This document shows, piece after piece, positions 55,993 through 64,000 of a stretch of DNA of 64,000 nt. The translations under genes and the position numbers were made by a program. Numbering within the stretch: position 1 is the first letter of the stretch; the number at the start of each line of letters is the position of its first letter. The notes beneath the pieces are model-generated. The model was not told the DNA's origin, did not search any database, and saw only the letters and a list, made by a program, of their open reading frames with translations. This DNA comes from Conchocele bisecta (Eukaryota > Mollusca > Bivalvia > Lucinida > Thyasiridae), in NCBI GenBank assembly GCA_029237695.1, contig CM055278.1, positions 77,645,817 to 77,709,816 of the forward strand, written 5' to 3'.

Positions 55993-56370
55993 CAATGCTC
56001 CAGATAAGGAATTAGTAATTGAGTATTGTTACTCCATCAGTTCTGAAGCAATTGGGTATTTCAAAATTTTAATTGGGTAACATTAAATCACACTACTGTT
56101 TACACATCAACAGACAGCAATTATTGAATAGTTTTTTTCCGAAATGAAACATATCTTTGCATTTCATTAGAATTGTCTCCTTGGATGTGTTTTCATGGAA
56201 AAATAAGAAAAATATGCTATATTGTGGTCTGTTTATTGTTTTCTGCAGCATGATAAAGGTACCACAATTGTTCTCATTGCTTTTTGATACTCACTACTTC
56301 TGATTTCAATTGGGTTTTTGGCAATTTTAATTGGGTATTTACGCAAATACGCAGCTTATCTGGAGCACTG
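55993..56370. mobile_element. hAT-like MITE related to 2068-2450
   Basis: CAATGCTCCAGATAAGG at the left, CTTATCTGGAGCACTG at the right. The interior has several AATTGGGTATTT/AATTGGGTTTTT phrases shared with 58616-58890. No clean target duplication. Confidence 0.78.
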
Positions 56371-56720
56371 GGTGGGGTTCACACACAATACAATGATTAC
56401 ACCAGCTTACATTGTCTCACCAGCTGACAAGTATAACTATCGGATTATTTATAATATCAAGGACTTACCATTGACAAAATGCGCCGAATACACCCGAACA
56501 TTTTGGATATTTTTGTTTCTCGCATAACACACTTTGATTTGTGATTACTGCAGGCAATCTATACTATTCCAGTGTCCTTTCGCGATCTTTACGATGACTA
56601 CATCCGTATATAGAACACTTCATAACCATTATGCGTCTAACTGAATTTAGGTCAAACTTCGACGTGTTTTGTTTTTTGTATCGAGATATTGGAACTATTG
56701 CGCAATAACACGCGGCCTCC

Positions 56721-56751
56721 AACATGGCGGAGCTTCCGGTTTGTGACGTCA
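56721..56751. promoter_or_regulatory. Compact YY1-ETS-CRE site cluster
   Basis: AACATGGCGG (56721-56730), CTTCCGG (56733-56739) and TGACGTCA (56744-56751) lie within 31 bases, an arrangement typical of animal housekeeping promoters. No gene start is identified beside it. Confidence 0.35.
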
Positions 56752-56871
56752 AAACGTTTATTTATAGCCAAATTGTTTATCGCCGAACTATTGCAGTTAA
56801 AACGTTTATTTATAGCCAAATTGCAAACCGTCGAACTCTTGTAGTTAAAACGTTTATTTATAGCCAAATTG
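56751..56871. repeat. 48-bp tandem repeat, 2.5 units
   Basis: AAAACGTTTATTTATAGCCA begins at 56751, 56799 and 56847. It starts at the last base of the CRE. Confidence 0.9.
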
Positions 56872-56974
56872 TGTTATTTCGCTATATTTAAAGTTTTAAA
56901 CAGAGATAATGGCCAAAAATGAAAAAATATCCGATTGATGTAATTTGGAAGTGATACAACAAATTTCGCGTTTG

Positions 56975-57714
56975 TTAGATTACCGAATATAGGAGAAAAG
57001 GGTGGTTACAAACTTTTTCACAAACCAATGGATAACCAATATATAGCCGATCTATAAATAGATCGGCTAATAATGATGGCACCCAACCCATATCGCCAGC
57101 CACTGCAGCCGTAGGTGTATATCTACCGGTGCCTAAAAAGGTTCGCATCGCCCTGTTTGGCACTGCGTTAATACATGTATAGGTAAAGCCCCTTATTGCA
57201 ACACCATAAACTATCACAGGGTATACTAACAAATCATACAACTTCGTGTATACATCATATGGCATGCCACCGATACATTTGTATTTAGCCACGAGGAGAC
57301 CTAAAGCATGGTTAGCACTCTGAGCCACAACCTTTGTCATTCTGTTATAATTCAAATGTCAGTAAGTAAGGTATACATATCGGTATGTTATGTTAATTAT
57401 TCGCCACCACAAGTAAAGGTATATATAGCTTTCTGAATAGAATGTGGCCTGAAATGTACAACATTAATTTTAGTTGTGTTGATATGCATACCATTGGCCA
57501 AACACCAACGATTAAGTTCATTTAACATAAGTTGTAAATCTTCCTCGTTGTCAGATATAAAGACTAAATCATCAGCATATAACAATAAACTGATAATTTC
57601 GTCACTTAGACGAACATCCTTGCCAAGTGCTTTGAGTCTTATGGCGAGCTCATTGACAAACAGGTTGAATAGCAGTAGTATGTGAGATGGTATGGTGGTC
57701 ACCAGTTCAGACAA
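56975..57714 (-). pseudogene. Non-LTR retrotransposon reverse transcriptase relic with YADD box
   Basis: The minus strand from 57714 reads LFNLFVNELAIRLKALGKDV, then LLYADDLVFISD (57565-57591, catalytic Asp pair intact) and LNELNRWCLANGMHINTTK. After a stop and frame change (about 57360-57395) it continues with SANHALGLLVAKYKCIGGMP, VYTKLYDLLVYPVIVYGVAI and RYTPTAAVAGDMGW. These are the palm and thumb/connection of a LINE ORF2. The N-terminal endonuclease and the distal part are missing, so it is dead. The C-terminal region at 54445-54810 belongs to the same kind of element. Confidence 0.85.
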
Positions 57715-57752
57715 GTGGGTTTCCTCCGGGTACTCCGGTTTCCTTTGACATT
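57706..57752. repeat. GTGGGTTTCCTCCGGGTACT dispersed repeat
   Basis: GGGTTTCCTCCGGGTACTCC followed by GGTTTCCTTTGACATT, a phrase I recall as widely dispersed in animal genomes. It breaks the LINE relic at its upstream edge. Confidence 0.5.
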
Positions 57753-58615
57753 AGCTCCTGATAGCACGCTCCTGTACCCGCATGCACGGATAGCTATTAG
57801 TAGCGCCTAAGTAGTTGCATATGCATTTAAACAATTTATAAGTAAGTGACAGTGCATAACATGAATGAAATGCATTAAATGTAAAATTCCATTGTAAAAT
57901 GTGTGGGCGGGGAATGTTCAGATAATCGGCATATATGCAATTAACATGTCTAATGACTAGGTACCATTGACACGACGACAATACAAAAGTACCACATTTT
58001 TATGGAGTTATTTAGGCAAATGTTTTGCAATTTAAATACAGTGGGTGGGGTAATAAAACATGCACAATTCTGCATCTGAATTACCAGATATTATTTAATT
58101 GAATTATTTTCCATTGTATAGTTATGAACTCATCTGAAAATATACACAACTGCCATATCAGTTGTTTCTAATGATAAAAAACAGTCGAATTTCAATGAAA
58201 AATGCGATTTTTCACAATTTCGAAAAGTCTGAGGGTGGTATACTTCATTCAAAATGGCGCCAAACATTCACCCATCGGGTTACAGAGCGCATACATACGG
58301 CATAGCACTCGTAATTGAATGTAGTTTCAGAAGAATGTGTCTGCAAAAATCCCATATGGGGGAGGGTTTCCATTTCTGGCTGACGGCCTATGTGTTAGAC
58401 ATATATTCCATCACGTTTACGGAGCAATTAACTTTGAATCTACAGATGATCAGGTATAGAACGGGTCATTACGATATAGTTTGAGGTAGGCCATTCAACT
58501 TAGTGTTAGCTTATCAGAAGGATATATGTTTTGAAAATAAATGAACCATCAGTAATATATATATATACATGTATACACTCGTCAAGTTCATGAGTTATTT
58601 ACAGCAAAACTCAAT

Positions 58616-58932
58616 CAGGGTTCCAGATAAGGAATTGGTAATTGAGTATTGTCACTCCATCATTTCTGAAGCAATTGGGTATTTCAAACTTTTAATTGGG
58701 TAAAATAAAATCACTACTGTTCACACATCAACATACAGCAATTATTGAATAGTTTGCTTCAAAATGAGACAATTCTAATGAAATACCAAGATGTGTTTTC
58801 ATGGAAAATAAGAAAAATATGCTATAATTTTGGTCTGTTTATTGTTTTCTGCAGCATGATAAAGGTACCACCAAATTCTTATTGCTTTTTAGCTCGACTA
58901 TTCGAAGAATAAGTAGAGCTTATGTTGTCACC

Positions 58933-58964
<32 letters not shown>

Positions 58965-61159
58965 ACCGTCACGCATTGGTTAAGGTTTTTAGTCAAGTTT
59001 GTATATGGAATACTACTGGCCCTACACCCACCATACTTGGACAACTTCACCTCCTAGTGATGTACATCAATAACCCCTGATCTATATTTGACCTTGACCT
59101 ACATTTCCTCTTGAATTACTTGGTTAATTCCCCTTGGTTAAGGTTTTTAGTCAACCTTGGTTAAGGTTTTTAGTTAAGCTTGTATATGCAATACTACTGG
59201 CCCTACACCCACCATACTTGGACAACTTCATCTCCTAGTGATGCACATCAATAACCCCTCATCTATATTTGACCTTCACCTACATTTCCTCTTGAATTAC
59301 TTACTTAATTCCCTTGGTTAAGGTTTTTAGTCAACCTTGGTTAAGGTTTTTTTTTCAAGCTTGTACATTGAATACTATTGTGCATCCAGACACCATACTT
59401 CGACAACCTCTTCTCATAGGTATGTACATCAATAACCCCTGATCTATATTTGACCTTGACCTACATTACCTCTTCAATTACTTACTTAATTCCTTTTGGT
59501 TAAGGTTTTTAGTCAACCTTTTATATGGAATACTACTGGCCGTACACCCACCATACTTGGACAACTTCATCTCCTAGTGATGTACATCAATAACCCCTCA
59601 TCTATATTTGACCTTCACCTACATTTCCTCTTGAATTACTTACTTAATTCCCCTTGGTTAACGTTTTTAGTCAACCTTGGTTAAGGTTTTTTTTTCAAGC
59701 TTGTACATTGAATACTATTGTGCATCCAGACACCATACTTCGACAACCTTTTCTCATAGGTATGTACATCAATAATCTATATTTGACCTTGACCTACATT
59801 TCCTCTTCAATTACTTACTTAATTCCTTTTGGTTAAGGTTTTTAGTCAACCTTCTATATGGAATACTACTGGCCGTACACCCACCATACTTGGACAACTT
59901 CATCTCCTAGTGATGCACATCAATAACCCCTCATCTATATTTGACCTTCACCTACATTTCCTCTTGAATTACTTACTTAATTCCCCTTGGTTAACGTTTT
60001 TAATCAAGCTTGTAGATGGAATACTCCTGGCCCTACACCAACCATACTTGGACAACTTCATCTCCTAGTGATGTACATCAGCAACCCCTGACCTATATTT
60101 GACCTTGACCTACATTTAACCTTGAATTACTTACTTAATTCCCCTTGGTTAAGGTTTTTACTCGACCTTGGTTAAGCTTTTTACTCAAGCTTGTACATGG
60201 AATACTATTGTGCATACAGACACCATACTTGGACAACCTTTTCTCATAGTGATGTACATCAATAACCCCTGATCTATATTTGACCTTGACCTACATTTCC
60301 TCTTGAATTACTTACTTAATTCTCTTTGGTTAAGGTTTTTAGTCAAGCTTGTAGATGGAATACTCATGGCCCTACACCAACCATACTTGGACAACTTCAT
60401 CTCCTAGTGATGTACATCAACAACCCCTGACCTATATTTGACCTTGACCTACATTTAACCTTAAATTACTTACTTAATTCTTGGAAGGTTTTTACTCAAC
60501 CTTGGTTAAGGTTTTTAGTCAAGCTTGTAGATGGAATACTATTGTGCATACAGACACCATACTTGGATAACTGTTTCTCATAGGGATGTACATCAATAAC
60601 CCCTGACCTTTATTTTACCTTCACCTACATTTAACCTTGAATTACTTGCTTAATGTTTATAGTCAAGCTTGTATATGGAATACTTCTGGGCCTACATCAA
60701 CCATACTTGGACAACTTCATCTCCTAATGATGTACATCAATAATCCCTGACCTATATTTGACCTTGACCTACTTTTATCCTTGGATTACTTAGTTATCTC
60801 CCCTTGGTTACGGTTTTTATTCAAGCTTGTATATGGAATACTCCTGGGCTTACATCAACCATACTTGGAAAACTTTATCTCCTAGCGATGTACATCAATA
60901 ACCCCTGACCTATATCTGACATTGACCTACATTTAACCTTGAATTACTTACTTAATTTCCCTTGGTTAATGTTTTTATTCAACCTTGGTTAAGGTTTTTA
61001 TGCAGGCCGCAGCCACCTTCTTTGTCAAGCTATGTGTACATCGACAACCCTCGTAGTCGAGCTATGCTGTTCTCCTACAGCTCTTGTTGATACTCGCTGC
61101 TTCTGATGTCAATTGGGTTTTTGGCAATTTTAGCAATACCCAGCTTATCTGGAGCTCTG
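58616..61159. mobile_element. hAT-like element interrupted by a satellite-bearing insertion
   Basis: Left end CAGGGTTCCAGATAAGG, right end CTTATCTGGAGCTCTG. CTCAAT flanks both (58610-58615, 61160-61165). The interior matches 55993-56370 up to GCTTTTT at about 58890 and again from GATACTCGCTGCTTCTG at 61089; the satellite lies between. Confidence 0.85.
58891..61088. repeat. Satellite array with AGCTCGACTA ends, about 170-190-bp units
   Basis: Starts AGCTCGACTATTCGAAGAAT with a GGCGTCGGCGTC run. The right edge carries TAGTCGAGCT. Between them about eleven units with GGTTAAGGTTTTTAGTCAA, CACCATACTTGGACAACTT and TATTTGACCTTGACCTACAT. Frames are repeat-derived. Confidence 0.88.
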
Positions 61160-61385
61160 CTCAATGCATATTCTGCAATCATAAATGCAAGTACTATAAA
61201 CTGCAGTTTAAATATTAATGTCGCAGGCTCTTGTGACGTCACTCGAAACGGTGATGTATAGTCCCCGGATAAATGATGTTGGTATATCGTGTCCAGCAAA
61301 CTCTGACAACCTGTCCATGTATCACATAATGCTCCGTTACCTCCATTCGGCTGACATTGACCTTCACCTTTGGGACCTTATCCTT

Positions 61386-61735
61386 TGTGGGTGGTGCATA
61401 TACCCGTGGGTGTTCCATATACCCGTGGGTAGGCCATATGCCCGTGGGGGCCATATACCCGTGAGTGGTCCATATACCCGTGGGTGGTCCATATACCCGT
61501 GGGTGGGTCATATACCCGTGGGTGGGCCATATGCCCGTGGGTGGCCCATATACCCGTGGTTGACCGATATGCCCGTAGGTGGCCCATATACCCGTGGGTG
61601 ACCGATATGCCCGTAGGTGGCCCATATACCCGTGGGTGGCCCATATACCCGTGGGTGGTTCATATACCCGTGGGTGAGCCATATACCCGTGGGTGGCCCA
61701 TATGCCCGTGGGTGACCCATATGCCCGTGTATGTT
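61386..61735. repeat. 19-bp minisatellite, about 18 units
   Basis: The unit GTGGGTGGCCCATATACCC varies at a few positions (ATGCCC, GGTCC). All six frames stay open with a 19-residue period; none is a gene. It ends directly at the acceptor of the next exon. Confidence 0.95.
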
Positions 61736-61738
61736 TAG

Positions 61739-61936
61739 GCCCTCCGCCGCTCAGACTCGCCGAGTGCCGACAGTTACTGTTCCAGCAGCATACAAGAGTT
61801 GTCGTACCTGGAGGAGCGAGGGCTCATGCGCTCATTCAAAGCTATTAAGGTACCTGCACGTGTGGAGGCGGCATGCATCGCCTCGGGTCTGATTTACAAT
61901 TTCCCTGACTGGCTCCATGAAATGAACGGCTCATGA
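61739..61936 (+). CDS. Terminal coding exon of an unidentified host gene
   Basis: A splice acceptor GTATGTTTAG at the edge of the minisatellite opens a GC-rich frame of 65 codons to TGA. Residues include SDSPSADSYCSSSIQELSYL, EERGLMRSFKAIKVPARVEA and IYNFPDWLHEMNGS. Base composition and codon variety differ sharply from the AT-rich surroundings, and no repeat matches it. A GTACCT after SFKAIK could be a donor, but the frame stays open past it. I do not recognise the protein. No ATG lies upstream in this frame, so it should be the 3' end of a multi-exon gene, possibly with 52398-52448 as an earlier exon. A transposon origin is not excluded. Confidence 0.5.
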   Translation, partial: ALRRSDSPSADSYCSSSIQELSYLEERGLMRSFKAIKVPARVEAACIASGLIYNFPDWLHEMNGS

Positions 61937-61990
61937 TTTGCATATATGAAACATGCACATACCGATGAAACAACGTGCGAGTAGGGACCT

Positions 61991-62219
61991 TGGGGCCGTT
62001 TCACTAACATTCGACCGACTAAACTGTTCGTAAGTGCAAACTTATGATAGTCTGTAAATTTCACATTATGTTTTCTTGTAAACAATTATTGGATTTACAT
62101 TTATTGAGCATAGGCTGCATATGCAGCATATGCTCAATAAATGTAAATCCATCAATTGATATTTATAGACGATCCTTACGAATATCTTAGTCGTACGAAG
62201 TTTAGTGAAACGGGCCCCA
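61991..62219. mobile_element. MITE family A, copy 6, in the probable 3' UTR
   Basis: GGGGCCGTTTCACTAACATT at the left, AGTTTAGTGAAACGGGCCCC at the right, 55 bp after the TGA. It contains AATAAA at 62136-62141. Confidence 0.88.
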
Positions 62220-63184
62220 TGTGAGTAGCAACAGCATGTACCTTCGCAATGGTCGCCATAGTAACCTAATGCAATGCTGTCCGAAACAAAATATACATAT
62301 GTAGCTGTTAATAAGTGTTTGTAGCTCTTTTTGATATTATAATTCCGCCTGGACAGCTGTAGCTGAATACACCACTGTTAATGGAAGCAAAATTGTATGC
62401 CACCTGTCCAATTGCATGACGTCATCTATCTGTTGACGTCGATAAACCGGCAAGCGTGTACGTTCATGTCATGTTAACTTAATCTCCTCAGCAGGTGCTT
62501 TAACTATGGCGAAACCGGAGGAATACCATTGAGCAATTGAACTTTGTTTACGATTAATTCACATACATCCCGTACTAATTAACCATCTATTTAACAATTT
62601 AACCATGTGTGCCTTCGCTTTTCTTGCCAATACTAAACTCTATTTTCCGTAGCCAACGATTTCACGGTTAAGTAACTCGGTTCCGATGAAGAGTGGTTGG
62701 TTTCGACAGCTTATGACGTTTTCTTTCTACTTATGTGCAGCTTTTTAAAGAGATGTGGTAGTTTTCTTTCGATTCGGAAGATAGCAAAAACATTAGGCTT
62801 GTGAAATAACCTGAACAACGGTAAAGTGTTAACAACTCATGTCTGTGGTTACTGTTAATCTTTGGAAGAAATCTACAATAGGAATGTGCCAAACTAAACA
62901 CTTTAGATCTCGATGTGCTCATCGAACTATGCGTTATTAAATGTTAATTATGTATACTTGGGCAAATATATGCATGCACAAAATTAATGTACATTTATAG
63001 AAAATAATATTTTATTTCCCTACTTTTTTAACGTAATAATCAAACATAAAGCTCTTTTTGAGTGTATCAGATTTCTAACGATACAATAGAGATGTAGTTA
63101 AGTGTCGATAATGATAGTAGTAGTATAGCGTTATAATAAATGTTTAAATATTGAACTTAACTCCACTGTCAATGCTTTCACACA
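62220..63184. other. Unassigned region before the terminal satellite
   Basis: Another full TGACGTCA lies at 62418-62425. AT-rich further on, no gene seen. Confidence 0.4.
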
Positions 63185-64000
63185 CTATGTTTCATTGTGT
63201 AGACTATACACGTAACTGTACGTAACTTACTATGTTTCATTGTGTTGACTATACACATCAGTGTACGTAACTCACTATGTTTCATTGTGTAGACTATACA
63301 CGCCAGTGTACGTAACTCACTATGTATCATTGTGTAGACTATACACGCCAGTGTACGTAACTCACTATGTATCATTGTGTGACTACTACACGCCAGTGTA
63401 CGTAACTCACTATGTATCATTGTGTAGACTATACACGCCAGTGTACGTAACTCACTATGTATCATTGTGTAGACTATACACGCCAGTGTACGTAACTCAC
63501 TATGTATCATTGTGTAGACTATACACGTCATTGTACGTAACTCACTATGTATCATTGTGTAGACTATACACGTCATTGTACGTAACTCACTATGTATCAT
63601 TGTGTAGACTATACACGCCAGTGTACGTAACTCACTATATTTTCATTGTGTAGACTATACTCGTCATTGTGTAGATTATACACGTCATTGTATGTAACTC
63701 ACTATGTTTCATTGTGTAGACTATGCACGCCATTGTACGGAACTCACTATGTTTCATTGTGTAGACTATACACGTCATTGTACGTCACTCACTATGTTTC
63801 ATTGTGTAGACTTTACACGTCATTGTGTAGACTATACACGTCATTGTGTAGACTATGCACGTCAGTGTGCGTAACTGACTATCTTTTATTTTGTGTAGAC
63901 TATACACGTCATTGTACGTAGCTCACTATGTTTCATTGTGTAGACTGTGTACACTGTTTCATTTTGTAGACTATACACATCATTGTACGTAACTCACTAT
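63185..64000. repeat. 45-bp satellite array running off the window
   Basis: The unit TGTACGTAACTCACTATGTA plus TCATTGTGTAGACTATACACGYCAG repeats about 18 times. 45 is a multiple of 3, so long frames stay open in several phases without being genes. Confidence 0.95.

Noticed and set aside
61239..61738. Several overlapping frames rich in HPRVYGPPTGIW or YPWVGHIPVG
   Set aside because: The 19-bp minisatellite is open in all frames with a 19-residue period. Only the non-repetitive frame from 61739 was kept.
63178..63921. Open frames of up to 140 residues with repeated HSELRT or YVTHYVSLCRLY
   Set aside because: Same cause with a 45-bp satellite unit; open in several phases on both strands.

Overview
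The window looks like animal nuclear DNA, most probably from a mollusc (bivalve-type). It is AT-rich and intron-rich, full of short inverted-repeat transposons, SINE-like repeats ending in a shared GTTTAAC-type tail, non-LTR retrotransposon relics and long satellite arrays. There is no operon-like packing and no bacterial gene. The species cannot be named from the sequence alone.

One host gene is recovered completely. RBX2/RNF7, the RING-H2 subunit of cullin-RING ubiquitin ligases, lies on the minus strand as three small exons (20825-20666, 6292-6245, 1376-1258). Together they encode 108 residues across 19.6 kb, and the two introns are filled with mobile elements. A second, unidentified host gene is suggested on the plus strand by a GC-rich terminal coding exon at 61739-61936 and possibly by a small well-spliced exon at 52398-52448. 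A third coding remnant, unidentified and frameshifted, sits on the minus strand at 12930-13285 inside RBX2 intron 1.

Layout: 1-20.8 kb is RBX2 with its repeat-filled introns (SINE-like copies, hAT-like elements, palindromic MITEs, satellite fragments and a recent 0.5-kb tandem duplication). 21-24 kb is a poly(G) tract followed by a broken Polinton/adintovirus-type DNA polymerase B gene, interrupted by a 499-bp MITE with TTAA target duplication. 24-25.5 kb holds another MITE with a nested SINE, then a 21-bp satellite. 25.65-30.85 kb is a Tc1-like transposon whose transposase is split by a 3.68-kb element. That inserted element has terminal inverted repeats of about 290 bp, a 3-bp target duplication and a degenerate multi-exon gene of a widespread but uncharacterised invertebrate family. 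31.4-48.2 kb is a dense field of MITEs, many nested, with a segmental duplication and non-LTR retrotransposon pieces. 49-57.7 kb has satellite, hairpin elements, LINE relics and the small exon candidate. 58.6-61.2 kb is a satellite array inserted into a hAT-like element. 61.4-62.2 kb is a 19-bp minisatellite abutting the terminal exon and its probable 3' UTR. From 63.2 kb to the end is a 45-bp satellite.

All claims come from reading the sequence. Family names rest on remembered motifs and have not been checked against any database. Most longer open frames in the satellite and palindrome regions are judged non-coding.
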